Of a stretch of DNA of 64,000 nt, positions 17,649 through 26,813 are shown piece by piece. Numbering within the stretch: the stretch's first letter is position 1; every line of letters begins with the position of its first letter. The position numbers and the translations under genes are program-made. Origin of the DNA: Acidipila sp. EB88 (GTDB lineage Bacteria > Acidobacteriota > Terriglobia > Terriglobales > Acidobacteriaceae); assembly GCF_003858395.1 (NCBI RefSeq), contig NZ_QWEV01000005.1, forward strand, positions 2,604,001 through 2,668,000, given 5' to 3'. The notes beneath the pieces are model-generated. The model had not been told where the DNA came from, ran no database searches, and was given only the letters and a program-made list of their open reading frames with translations.

Positions 17649-18257
17649 GGACGATGATAGGAAGCAAACATCCCCCCACGCGTATGCACCGCGGCCAAAT
17701 TCCTTTTCATGCTCCGCGATCCCCACTCGCATACATGGCTCCCGAAATGGCCCGCGCCGAGATACCGGCCTCGCTTTGACGCTGCTTCGTCTAGCGACCC
17801 GCCCGGCCCAGTCGCCTGCTTCCGTTGAGTGACTCGCCCGCCCAGCGCCTGTCCGGCCCAGGCACCCGCCGCTCTGGCTACTCTCGGCCGCCACTTACTC
17901 CGCCCTCGACCCTGCTGCAAATGTCCAGGTGTCGCAACCCGCCCGGGTGCCTCATCGGCCCGTACGTTGCGTCAGCATCCGCCAGCTTGCAGCCGTGCCG
18001 TTCAGGACGGTCACAGCACTTCTGCTGCAAACCGGGCACCTGGCAGGGATCAGCCCACCACCACTGTGCGCAGGCGACATCCTCTCACATGCACCGTAAA
18101 CGATGTGACACGCATAAATATGCATTCCGCGGAATTGGATTTTGCAAATAGCGCGTTATTTCGTGCATAGTTATGCGTCATTCTCGAAATCGCTGCATAA
18201 ATATAAATTCGCTTTTTGCGCAACGCACGCGTTTCGCACCGCTTTGTGCACCTGTTT
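17649..18257. other. Long intergenic region with an AT-rich dyad island
   Basis: 609 bases without a credible gene; the open frames overlap and lack ribosome sites and domains. About 18096-18245 is strikingly AT-rich against its surroundings. It contains GCATANNTATGC at 18112-18123 and again at 18165-18176, the 12-bp palindrome ATTCCGCGGAAT at 18124-18135, and a degenerate third copy (GCATAAATATAAA). The same dyad occurs at 58557. It may hold the DedA promoter region and a regulator site, or be an imported fragment. Confidence 0.6.
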
Positions 18258-19184
18258 TCAGCCCAGAAATGCAAGCTTCGGCGGTGCCGGGATCAGCCGC
18301 AGTGCGTGCGCCTCGTGCAGAAATCGCTCCACCCCGGCAATCGCCTCGGCATCCAGGTGGTAATGAATGTTGTGCCGCAGGTAGGTTCCGACGATGGCGC
18401 GATCAAGCCCCAGCCGCGGCGCCCACTCCTCCACCAGCTCCGGCACATGCGCCAGCCCCGCGTCGCGCGAGCGCTCCAGGTCGATCTGGATCTGCGCTCG
18501 TTCCCCGGCCCGCATACCCCGCAGGCCCGCGTCCCGAACGGCCCAGAACGCCGACACCCAGCGCGTCCCGGTCGCCACCTGCCACAAGTGACCCAGGTCC
18601 AGGTAGCGCAGGTGCTCGCCGGTCCGCTCCATGCGCGCCTGGCGGTCCCGCAGGGCGTGTAGCGCCGGGTCGCCGATCAGCAGCGCCGCGTCCGCGCCCG
18701 CCAGCATCGCGTCCAGTTGCGGTGCCCGGCTCACAAACATGGGAGCATGCCCCCAGAAGCGCCGGAACAGGACCTGCGTGTACAGCGCCGAGGTCCGGGA
18801 CGAGGTGTCCAGCGCCACCGTCCGGATGCGCGCCAGCTCCCGCGCTGAAGGCCCTTCGAGATCAGCCTCCTGCCCTGTTGCCTGCCCCGTCAGTGCCTCG
18901 CTATCGCCGCGAATCACCAGCAGCAGCGAGCGGATCGCGCCGCGCGAGGCAATCGCACAGCCCGGCACCACCAGCAGCCCCGGCAGCGTGGCGTAGGCCC
19001 CCACGGGGATCAACCCCAGGTCCGCTTCGCCTTGCGCCAGCGCTGCGGCACAGGCCGCCGGGGTCATCTTCTCCACCGCGTACCGCTCCGCCAGCTCTTC
19101 GGCTTCGGGGGCATGTTCAAAGTTCCACATCAGCGGGGCCGGGTTCAAAAAGTCAATCGCCGCCATGCGCAACAGTGGCGTCAC
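18258..19184 (-). CDS. mqnA: Chorismate dehydratase MqnA (futalosine pathway)
   Basis: First step of the futalosine route to menaquinone: chorismate to 3-[(1-carboxyvinyl)oxy]benzoate. 308 aa with a periplasmic-binding-protein-like fold. It opens with AAIDFLNPAPLMW, then DLGLIPVGAYATLPGL and TVALDTSSRTSALYTQVLF. AALLIGDPAL and DLGHLWQVATGTRWVSAFW are the family signature (D-L-G-x-x-W). A GTG at 19184 is chosen because it overlaps the upstream stop as GTGA; the ATG at 19166 is the alternative. Other mqn genes must lie elsewhere. Confidence 0.9.
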   Translation of the reverse strand: MTPLLRMAAIDFLNPAPLMWNFEHAPEAEELAERYAVEKMTPAACAAALAQGEADLGLIPVGAYATLPGLLVVPGCAIASRGAIRSLLLVIRGDSEALTGQATGQEADLEGPSARELARIRTVALDTSSRTSALYTQVLFRRFWGHAPMFVSRAPQLDAMLAGADAALLIGDPALHALRDRQARMERTGEHLRYLDLGHLWQVATGTRWVSAFWAVRDAGLRGMRAGERAQIQIDLERSRDAGLAHVPELVEEWAPRLGLDRAIVGTYLRHNIHYHLDAEAIAGVERFLHEAHALRLIPAPPKLAFLG

Positions 19185-19666
19185 TGCGCGCCGCCGCCGC
19201 GTCCCAGCAGGCGCAGCCAGACCGGCGCAAACGTACACACCAGCGCCAGCAGCTGCACGCCCAGCAGCGCCCACAGCGGCGGCGCCACCGCGTACGCGGC
19301 CCAGGCCAGCGCGATCCAGAACGCCATGTCCGCCGAGGCCGCCAGGTACACCCAGTCCGGGAAACGATGCTGGTCGCCCACGAACTGCATCTGCTCGATT
19401 GCGGGATACGCCTCGCCCGCGCGCCAGCCCACAGCACGCAGGGCCAGGACCGGCATCAGATTAAGAGCAAGCACCAGTGCAACCCACAAAGGCAGCGCCC
19501 AGGGCAGGGCGCCGTAGTGGGCAAACACAACCAGTGTGAAGGCGATCGTCAACAGCACGTTCAACGTCGCGCCCGCATGCACAATGGCAGGGAACCGGCC
19601 CATATCACCAAGGCGGTTCATCTGGTCAAGCGTTTTGGTGGGTGGCAAAGAAAAGATGGCAGGCAT
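19181..19666 (-). CDS. Hypothetical four-helix membrane protein
   Basis: 161 aa. The polar N-terminus (SLPPTKTLDQMNRLGDMGRF) is followed by four likely membrane helices, around NVLLTIAFTLVVFAHYG, PLWVALVLALNLMPVLAL, MAFWIALAWAAYAVAPP and LLGVQLLALVCTFAPVW. Its stop overlaps the start of mqnA as GTGA, so the two are probably translationally coupled. No family is recognised; a role in quinone metabolism would be guesswork from position. Confidence 0.7.
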   Translation of the reverse strand: MPAIFSLPPTKTLDQMNRLGDMGRFPAIVHAGATLNVLLTIAFTLVVFAHYGALPWALPLWVALVLALNLMPVLALRAVGWRAGEAYPAIEQMQFVGDQHRFPDWVYLAASADMAFWIALAWAAYAVAPPLWALLGVQLLALVCTFAPVWLRLLGRGGGAQ

Positions 19667-19720
19667 TGGAGTGTCCCTTGAGACACTGTAGCCGAGCCGA
19701 CCAGCAGAGAGGTGAGTGCG

Positions 19721-20107
19721 ATGGGAACCAATGAAGAGGCACGCAACGTATTAGGGGGACGGCTGGAAACCTGCGGCCGCGATCCGGTCACCGGCTTTTA
19801 CCGCAATGGCTGCTGCGATACGGGGCCCGATGACGCCGGCTCCCACGTGGTATGCGCGGTCGTGACGCAGGAATTTCTGCTGTTCTCGAAGAGCCGGGGC
19901 AATGACCTTTCCACCCCCCGCCCTGGCTTCCCCGGGCTGCAGCCGGGCGACCCCTGGTGCCTTTGCGTCAGCCGCTGGGTCGAGGCACAGCGCGGTGGTG
20001 TGGCCCCGCCGATCGTGCTCGCCGCGACCCACGAAGCCGCCCTGCAGTCCGTGCCGCTCGAGGTGCTGCTGCAGTACGCCCTGGACCGCGAGATGGTCCA
20101 GGGCTGA
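19721..20107 (+). CDS. DUF2237 family protein
   Basis: 128 aa, cytosolic. The family pattern is complete: NVLGGRLETCGRDPVTGFYR, NGCCDTGPDDAGSHVVCA, EFLLFSKSRGNDLSTP, FPGLQPGDPWCLC, RWVEAQ and VVLAATHEAAL-like APPIVLAATHEA. Five conserved cysteines suggest a metal or redox role, but none is proven. The start is ATG 19721, about 8 bases after GAGAGGT; a GTG nine bases upstream is possible. Divergent from the mqnA pair. Confidence 0.85.
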   Translation: MGTNEEARNVLGGRLETCGRDPVTGFYRNGCCDTGPDDAGSHVVCAVVTQEFLLFSKSRGNDLSTPRPGFPGLQPGDPWCLCVSRWVEAQRGGVAPPIVLAATHEAALQSVPLEVLLQYALDREMVQG

Positions 20108-20136
20108 TATCGCGCTGGCGCATCGCTAAGTCCACT

Positions 20137-20161
20137 TTGAGCAGCGCCCGCCGCTGCTCAA
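20137..20161 (+). terminator. Hairpin downstream of the DUF2237 gene
   Basis: TTGAGCAGCG pairs with CGCTGCTCAA around a short GC loop, 30 bases past the stop codon. There is no T-run, so it may stabilise the transcript end rather than terminate by itself. Confidence 0.5.
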
Positions 20162-20495
20162 GCACCCCGCCTGGCCCATCCAGAACTGTGCGCCCCATCG
20201 AACCGCTTCTCCGCGCACCCGCGTCCTGGCTCACGCCCACGCCCTGTCGACTGCGTCTCCTCCAGTCAAGGCGCCCCTTCGCATCCAGCCCGCCCATAGC
20301 GTCTCCGCTCATAACCCATCCCGGCACCCGCTCGCCTCCAGTCCGTCCACCGCCTGCCTTCAGCCGGTACCTTTGGCACCTTGCCCACCCGCCTGCGGCC
20401 ACGTACGCTCCGGGCAAGTCTCTCCACCATTCCTGCTTGGCATCGCCCCCGGACGCAACCACCGGTCTGCGCGCGGCTGCCCCTGCGAGGTTCCC
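20162..20495. other. Intergenic region, no gene recognised
   Basis: C-rich sequence between the DUF2237 gene and dprA. The open frames across it are artefacts of the GC bias, with no ribosome site or domain. It presumably carries the dprA promoter. Confidence 0.45.
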
Positions 20496-21709
20496 GTGCC
20501 GGCAACAAAGTCGTTCGCCCCGCTGCCCCCGCCCCAGGTCGTCCTCCCCGCCGGCACGCCAGCCGCGGAAGATCCGGAACGGCTTGCCTGGCTCGCACTG
20601 GTGCTCACCCCGCAGCTCGGCCCGCGTCGCATCCTGCAGGCCGTGGAGCGGGTCGGTTCGGCGCTGCAGGTGGCTCGGCTGCCGCTGACCGCGCTGGAAG
20701 CGCAGCGCTTCCCCGCGCCCGCCGTGCAGCACATCGCCGATGGCCACGCCTGGCGGGCCGCGAACGAGGAGGCCGAGCGCCTGCGCGCCATGGGTGCCGG
20801 CTTCCTTTGCTTCGGCGACGAGCATTACCCGAGCGTCTGCGCGAGATCTACGACCCGCCGCCTGTGCTCTGGATTCGCGGCAACGCCGAACTGCTCTCCG
20901 GCCACGGCATCGCGGTCGTGGGCACGCGGCAACCCAGCCCGTACGGCTCTGGCATGGCCGAGCTGCTCTCGCGCGATCTGGCCAGTCGCAACCTCATCAT
21001 CATGAGCGGCATGGCGCGCGGCATCGATGCCTTTGCGCACCGCGGCGCCATTGCCAGCAACAAGCCCACGGTTGCGATCTGGGGTACCGGCATCGACGTC
21101 ATTTATCCCAAGGAAAACAAGGCACTGGCCGAGCAGATCCTCGCTACCGGCGGCTGCATCGCTACCGAGCAGCCCCTCGGCACCTACCCGGCTCCGCCCA
21201 ACTTCCCCAAGCGCAACCGCATTCTCAGTGCCTTGAGCATCGGGGTTCTGGTGATCGAGGCCGCCGAATACTCGGGCTCGCGAGTGACCGCGCGCTGTGC
21301 CCTGGAGCAGAACCGCGACGTGTACGCTGTGCCCGGCAACGTCACCAACAAGAACTCCTGGGGTCCTAATACGCTGATCAAGCAGGGCGCCAAGCTGGTG
21401 GCTACCTGGGAGGATGTATGGGAGGATCTGCCGACCCAGGTGCGCGTCGAGCTGGAAGCAACGCTGCCCGGCTACGCCCCCGAGCCGGCCGGTACCGCCG
21501 CCACCCTGTTTGAAGATCACGGGCTGCCGCCTACCGAATCCCGGGTAATCTCCGTCCTACATCATGATGAATCGCTCCAGTTGGACGAGATCATGGAGAA
21601 GCTCGAAGGCGAGTTCTCCTCCTCCGAGGTGTTCACCGCGCTGTTCGAGCTTGAACTGGCGGGCAAGGTCAAAGCGCTGCCCGGCAAGCACTACGTCCGG
21701 GCCTTTTAA
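20496..21709 (+). pseudogene. dprA: DNA-processing protein DprA, frameshifted
   Basis: DprA loads RecA onto incoming single-stranded DNA in natural transformation. The start is GTG 20496 after GCGAGG. The N-terminal SAM-like domain reads WLALVLTPQLGPRRILQAVE and leads to FCFGDEHYP, where the frame is lost. The Rossmann domain continues in another frame from LREIYDPPPVLWIRGN through VVGTRQPSPYGSGMAELL, MSGMARGIDAFAH and NFPKRNRILSALS to a C-terminal winged helix. One extra C at 20828-20830 (TACCC to TACCCC) would join the halves as HYPERLREIYDPP. It lies upstream of topA, a common arrangement. Confidence 0.88.
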
Positions 21710-21962
21710 CCACAAGGTCATCTTGAATTCATTGCAGAATAGGGCGGCCGTGCGACTTTTCCACGTGTGCCTGCATCTTTAGCTATCCAGACAGGCAATC
21801 AGGATCGTTCCAACGGTCTTTTCACGATTGCCTGCGACTTTCGGGAACTCTTTTCCCCATCCGCGTTGCTGCCGCTGCTGGCCCCAAAGGTGAGCCGCGT
21901 GGTAGCTTCCATTAGATTTCGGTATGGCCGCCCATTCGCCGCGGCAGGTAAAGAAGGAAACA

Positions 21963-24887
21963 ATGGGTAAATCTCTCGTGATTGTCGAATCGCCCGCAAA
22001 GGCCAAGACAATCAACAAGTATTTGGGCAGCGACTTTATCGTCGAAGCCTCTCTCGGTCACATCAAGGACCTGCCGAAGTCCAAGATCGGCGTGGACCTG
22101 GACGGCGGCTCGTTCCGGCCAGACCTCATCGTGATCCCGGGCAAGGAAAAGGTGGTCGACCACCTCAAGAAGCTCGCCCGCAAGATGGATCACATCTATC
22201 TGGCGCCTGACCCTGACCGCGAAGGCGAAGCCATTGCCGCGCACCTTGAGGAAGAGCTGCGCGGTATCGGCACCGCCGATATTCAGCGCGTCACCTTCAA
22301 CGAGATCACCCCCAAGGCCGTGCTGGCTGCATTTGACAACGCGCGCAAGGTCAACGTGAACCTCGTGGACGCGCAGCAGACCCGCCGCGTGCTGGACCGC
22401 ATTGTGGGGTATCAGATCTCACCGCTCCTGTGGGACAAGGTGCGTCGTGGACTCTCTGCGGGGCGCGTGCAGACCGTCGCCGTACGCCTCATCGTGGAAC
22501 GCGAAAGCGAGATCAAGGCTTTCAAGCCCGTGGAACACTGGACCGTTGATGCCGTGTTGCAATCGCCAGCCAAGGCCTCCGAGCTGTTCACCGCACGCCT
22601 GGTCGGCATTGATGGGGAGCGCATCTCCGTCGACACGGTCAGCCAGCCGGCCCTGCCGAATGGCGATGCCGCCCGGGCGGCGGTTGCAGGTGCAACCACT
22701 GCTCGCTGGACCGTGCGTACGGTCGAGAAGAAGGAGCGCAAGCGCAACGCGCCTGCCCCTTTCACGACCAGCAAGCTGCAGCAGGATGCCGCCGGCAAGC
22801 TCGGCTTCGGGGTCAAGCAGACCATGGGCCTGGCCCAGCGCCTCTATGAGGGTGTAGAGCTTGGCAAGGACAAGGACGGTCAGCCTGACACGATCGGCCT
22901 TATCACCTACATGCGTACCGACTCGACGCGCGTCTCGCCTGACGCCATCACGGAAACCCGTGCATGGATCGGCCAGGAGCTCGGCGAGCAGTACCTGCCG
23001 GAGAAGCCCAACAGCTTCAAGAGCAAGAAGGATGCGCAGGATGCCCATGAGGCCATCCGCCCCACCCACCCGGAAATGAACCCGGACTCGCTGCGAAAGT
23101 ACCTCAGCGATGCCGAGTACCGCCTGTATCGGTTGATCTGGCAGCGTTTCATTGCTTCGCAGATGATGCCGGCAGTGTTCGACGTGACCACGGTGGAGAT
23201 CGATGCCCACGCGGTCAAGCCGTCCAGCCACGTGTATAACTATCGCCTCAGCGGCTCTGTGCTCAAGTTCGACGGCTTCCTCAAGGTCTACGAGGACACG
23301 GAAGATGGCGACGAGGAGCAGAAGCTGCCCGCGCTTAACGAGAAGCAGGAACTCGTGCTCGCCCCGGCCGAGGCCCTTGAGGCGGCCGCGCTGAAACAAC
23401 GGGAAACGCGGCTTGCAGATGCGCGGCGGCAGTACGAGATGCGCAAAGCCAAGATCGAGGCGCGTGCTGAAGACCAGGATCTGGAGGACTCGACTCTCGG
23501 CGCGATGCTGGCCGAGCTCGGCGAGGCCCCGCGTGAGAGCACCGATCCGCTCAAGGTGCGCTCCGCCGTGGACACGGTGCAGAAGTTCACCGAGCCACCC
23601 GCACGCTACTCCGAAGCCTCGCTGGTCAAGGTGCTTGAAGAGCGGGGCATCGGTCGCCCATCGACCTATGCGGCGATCATCAACACCATCCAGGAGCGCG
23701 AATACGTCCAGAAGGTCGGCGGCAAGAAGAACGGCGGCTTTATTCCCACCGAGATCGGCACCGTGGTCGCCGAGTTGCTGGTGAAGAACTTCCCTTACAT
23801 CTTCGACACGCAGTACACCGCCCGGCTCGAGACCGAACTGGATGATGTGGAAGCCGGCAAGGAACCCTGGACGTCGCTGCTGCAGGGTTTCTATGGCCAC
23901 CTGAAGAAGGAACTGGTGCACGCCAGTGAGCACATGGAGGACCTGAAGCGCATGGAGGTCCCGACGGACCAGAAATGCGACCTGTGCGGCTCGCCCCTGG
24001 TCATGAAGTGGGGCAAGTTCGGGACCTTCTACGCCTGCAGCGCCTACGACAAGAAGGTGAAGGGCTCCTGCTCGTTCACCAAGGAGAACTACGACACCAA
24101 GCCCAACCTCAACCTGCCCGAAGGCGATGCCGAGGACAAGGAAGAGTTCTGCGAAGCCTGTGGCCGCCCGATGGTGCTGCGCAATGGCCGCTTCGGCCCC
24201 TTCATGGCCTGCACCGGCTACAACGAAGACCCTGCCTGCAAAACGGTGCGCCGTCTCACCTCGAAGCAGCAGCAGAAGCCGGCCGTGCCGCTCGATGAAA
24301 ACTGCCCCAAGTGCGACTCGCAGCTGGTGTTGCGCAGCGGACAGTACGGCGAGTTCGTCTCCTGCTCCGCCTACCCCAAGTGCAAGTACATCAAGCAGGA
24401 CACCATCGGGATGCACTGCCCGAAATGCGCCGACGGCGAGATCGCGCAGAAGAAGTCACGCTTCGGGACCATGTTCTACTCCTGCACCAACTATCCCAAG
24501 TGCGACTTCACGGCGAACCACAAACCGATTGATCAGCACTGCCCCGAGTGCGACAGCCCGTACCTGATGGAGAAGACGTTGAAGTCAGGCGTGTACCTGG
24601 TCTGCCCCAACAACAAGAAAGGCGGCCCGGTCGCTGTTGTGGAAGCTCCCAGGAAGAAGGCCAAAGGCAAAAAGGGTTCCCTCGTGGCAGATGAGCCAAT
24701 GGAGCCGATCGTCTGTTCGTTCACCGAACGCATCGGCGATGCTCCTTCTGCCGACGGCGCTGTTGCGGCGACCGCCACGGTCGCGGTTAAAACGGTGATG
24801 CCGGCCAAGGCTGCTGCAAAAAAAGCCCCGGCAAAGAAGAGCGCCAAACCAAGGCCCGGGGCAAAACGGGAGCGGATCGCGGTCTGA
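21963..24887 (+). CDS. topA: DNA topoisomerase I
   Basis: Type IA topoisomerase that relaxes negative supercoils. 974 aa from ATG 21963, after AAGAAGGAAACA. The Toprim domain comes first (SLVIVESPAKAKTI, DPDREGEAIAAHL). The active-site tyrosine lies in GLITYMRTDSTRVS. Five C-terminal zinc-ribbon repeats follow, such as CDLCGSPLVMKWGKFG, CEACGRPMVLRNGRFG and CPKCDSQLVLRSGQYG; the last lacks its final cysteine pair. A Lys/Ala/Pro tail (KKAPAKKSAKPRPGAKR) ends the protein and may bind DNA or RNA polymerase. A 250-base gap separates it from dprA. Confidence 0.97.
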   Translation: MGKSLVIVESPAKAKTINKYLGSDFIVEASLGHIKDLPKSKIGVDLDGGSFRPDLIVIPGKEKVVDHLKKLARKMDHIYLAPDPDREGEAIAAHLEEELRGIGTADIQRVTFNEITPKAVLAAFDNARKVNVNLVDAQQTRRVLDRIVGYQISPLLWDKVRRGLSAGRVQTVAVRLIVERESEIKAFKPVEHWTVDAVLQSPAKASELFTARLVGIDGERISVDTVSQPALPNGDAARAAVAGATTARWTVRTVEKKERKRNAPAPFTTSKLQQDAAGKLGFGVKQTMGLAQRLYEGVELGKDKDGQPDTIGLITYMRTDSTRVSPDAITETRAWIGQELGEQYLPEKPNSFKSKKDAQDAHEAIRPTHPEMNPDSLRKYLSDAEYRLYRLIWQRFIASQMMPAVFDVTTVEIDAHAVKPSSHVYNYRLSGSVLKFDGFLKVYEDTEDGDEEQKLPALNEKQELVLAPAEALEAAALKQRETRLADARRQYEMRKAKIEARAEDQDLEDSTLGAMLAELGEAPRESTDPLKVRSAVDTVQKFTEPPARYSEASLVKVLEERGIGRPSTYAAIINTIQEREYVQKVGGKKNGGFIPTEIGTVVAELLVKNFPYIFDTQYTARLETELDDVEAGKEPWTSLLQGFYGHLKKELVHASEHMEDLKRMEVPTDQKCDLCGSPLVMKWGKFGTFYACSAYDKKVKGSCSFTKENYDTKPNLNLPEGDAEDKEEFCEACGRPMVLRNGRFGPFMACTGYNEDPACKTVRRLTSKQQQKPAVPLDENCPKCDSQLVLRSGQYGEFVSCSAYPKCKYIKQDTIGMHCPKCADGEIAQKKSRFGTMFYSCTNYPKCDFTANHKPIDQHCPECDSPYLMEKTLKSGVYLVCPNNKKGGPVAVVEAPRKKAKGKKGSLVADEPMEPIVCSFTERIGDAPSADGAVAATATVAVKTVMPAKAAAKKAPAKKSAKPRPGAKRERIAV

Positions 24888-24917
24888 CAGATCAGCAGGC
24901 AAAACCCTGCTGATCTG
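24888..24917 (+). terminator. Hairpin terminator after topA
   Basis: CAGATCAGCAGG and CCTGCTGATCTG pair perfectly over 12 bp around CAAAAC, directly after the topA stop codon, and are followed by CTAATTTG. The T-run is weak. Confidence 0.7.
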
Positions 24918-24952
24918 CTAATTTGATAAAGCAAGGCGAAAGGCAAAAGAGC

Positions 24953-25237
24953 ATGGCGCGTGCAGTTTGGAATGGCAAGGTAGTTGCAGAAGGCGATCAG
25001 TTCGAGATGGTCGAAGGCAATGTGTATTTCCACGAGAGTGCGCTGAAGCGTGAGTTCTTCCGTCCCAGCACCACCACCTCAACCTGCCCCTGGAAGGGAC
25101 AAGCTCGCTATTACTCCCTCCTGATTGATGGTCAGGAAAACCAGGATGCCGCTTGGTATTACCCGGATCCCAAGCCCGCAGCACACAATATCAAGAACCA
25201 CGTCGCCTTCTGGCGGGGCGTGGAAGTCGACCAGTAA
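24953..25237 (+). CDS. DUF427 family protein
   Basis: 94 aa, cytosolic. The DUF427 fold is indicated by ARAVWNGKVVAEGD, VYFHESALKREFFRPS, STCPWKGQARYYSL, AAWYYPDPKPAA and KNHVAFWRGVEVDQ. The C-P-W-K-G motif is the family hallmark. Its function is unknown, though some relatives are thought to bind nucleotides. The start at 24953 is preceded by GGCAAAAGAGC. The hairpin after topA separates it from that gene. Confidence 0.85.
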   Translation: MARAVWNGKVVAEGDQFEMVEGNVYFHESALKREFFRPSTTTSTCPWKGQARYYSLLIDGQENQDAAWYYPDPKPAAHNIKNHVAFWRGVEVDQ

Positions 25238-25288
25238 GCCATCACGAAGGGGAGCGACAACTCCCCCTTTCGGGTCGTTCAGTAGGCC

Positions 25289-26749
25289 TCAGTAAGCCTG
25301 TAGCTGATCGATTGGCAGCCGGACCTGGAAGCACGTCTCGCCTGGAACACTTTGCACCCGTACGTAGCCGCGATGCTTCCGCACCACGCGCTGCACCATG
25401 TCCAGGCCAAGCCCCAGGTTCACGCCGGGCGGTCGCGTGGTGAAAAAGGGCTCGAAAACCCGGTCCCGCAGCTCGGCGGGGATGCCCGGCCCGTTATCCC
25501 AGATCTCGGTCAGCAAGAGCGGTCCCGCAGTGGTGACGCGCACCGTGATCCTGCCTTGCTTCTGTTTCTGCGTGGCGATTGAGTCAATCGCATTCTCAAG
25601 AAGCGCCATCCATACCTGGTTGAGTTCGGACCCGTAGGCCGAGATTGTAGGCAGATCGGCGGCATAGTGCTGGTCGACTTCGATGCCGTTGAGGCGTGAC
25701 TGCAGCATGGCCAGGGTGCTCTCGATCCCCAGCGGAATGCTGATCTCCTGGATCGGCGCCTGGTCCATGTAGGAGTAGTCTTTGACCGCGCGGATCAGGT
25801 CAAAGATGCGTGCCGTGGCATCGACCATGGCCTCGGTCATGCGCTCGGCGCGGAGCGCGGAGGCAAACTGCCGCAGCACGACGTCCACGCCGCGGCCCTT
25901 CAGCAGGCTGTCGAGGCGGTCCAGGTCCGGCGCCTCCACTCCAAGCTCGCTCAGGTCCGGTGTGGCCTGCCAGCTCTGGGCAAGCTGGTGCTGGCTGAAC
26001 CACCGCGACAGCGTATCTTCCCGTTCCGCCACGGCCAGGGAGTCAGCCGGTACGGCCCGATGACGTATCTCGTCCTGCCACGCCCGCACCGCTGACAATT
26101 CGGAGTCCTGCAAACAGATCGCGCCCAGTTCAAACTTCTGCTGCCCGTAGGTTCTCAGCTCGGACAGCAGGCCCGAAGCTGCCCGCTGCGCCGCCGAGGC
26201 AGGGTTGTTCAGCTCGTGCGCCAGGTTGCCGGCAAGTTTGCCAAGCGCGTTGAGCTTCTCTGCCTGTTGCTCAATCCGGGTCACCTCGCGCACGCGATCC
26301 AGCAGCACGCTGACGGAGCGCTGCGCCATGGACGGGATGGCACGCAACATGTCGTCGAAGAGCGATTTGTGAATAACCAGCGCCCACACATCCCCGACGG
26401 CGAAGCCGATGCCGCCATAGGTCTTCATGCGCGAAAAAGGAATCAGGCCGGTGAGCTGCCCGGAGCGGCCGATAAACAGCGGAAGCACCCCGCCATACTC
26501 GCGGCGCACGTGAATCTCGCCACGCAGCAGCATCACCATCGCTACGGCGGCCTGCCCCTCCTGGAAGAGCGTTTCCCCCGACGTGGCGACGCGCTGCACG
26601 CCATGCTCGGCGAACCATGCAAGCTCGGCCGCGGTGAGACCCTGCAGGGCCGTGATCCGCTCCAGCGCAGCGATGACGTCTTCGCGTGGGCCCGGTACCA
26701 GGGGTTCAGAACCAGGAGAAGCTTCCAGAGTGTAGGGCGCGGTACTCAT
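25289..26749 (-). CDS. Sensor histidine kinase with cNMP-binding domain
   Basis: 486 aa, no membrane helix, so a cytosolic sensor. Residues of about 25-150 form a cyclic-nucleotide-binding beta-roll (GETLFQEGQAAVAMVMLLRG). The phospho-acceptor His178 is in LAHELNNPASAA. The ATPase domain has the N-box (WMALLENAIDSI), the G1 box DNGPGIP, an F-box (FEPFFTTRP) and the G2 box GLGLDMVQRVV. There is no neighbouring response regulator, so it is an orphan kinase. The cNMP domain lacks an obvious intact phosphate-binding cassette, so the ligand is uncertain. Confidence 0.9.
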   Translation of the reverse strand: MSTAPYTLEASPGSEPLVPGPREDVIAALERITALQGLTAAELAWFAEHGVQRVATSGETLFQEGQAAVAMVMLLRGEIHVRREYGGVLPLFIGRSGQLTGLIPFSRMKTYGGIGFAVGDVWALVIHKSLFDDMLRAIPSMAQRSVSVLLDRVREVTRIEQQAEKLNALGKLAGNLAHELNNPASAAQRAASGLLSELRTYGQQKFELGAICLQDSELSAVRAWQDEIRHRAVPADSLAVAEREDTLSRWFSQHQLAQSWQATPDLSELGVEAPDLDRLDSLLKGRGVDVVLRQFASALRAERMTEAMVDATARIFDLIRAVKDYSYMDQAPIQEISIPLGIESTLAMLQSRLNGIEVDQHYAADLPTISAYGSELNQVWMALLENAIDSIATQKQKQGRITVRVTTAGPLLLTEIWDNGPGIPAELRDRVFEPFFTTRPPGVNLGLGLDMVQRVVRKHRGYVRVQSVPGETCFQVRLPIDQLQAY

Positions 26750-26813
26750 AGGCGTGTGCTCATCGTACTCCTGGTGCCAGCGTGCGAGGGCGGTGAGGGA
26801 ACGGACGAAGCAG

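Noticed and set aside
17825..18170. Two overlapping plus-strand frames of 108 and 113 aa upstream of the AT-rich island
   Set aside because: They occupy different frames of the same DNA, lack ribosome sites, and show no domain.
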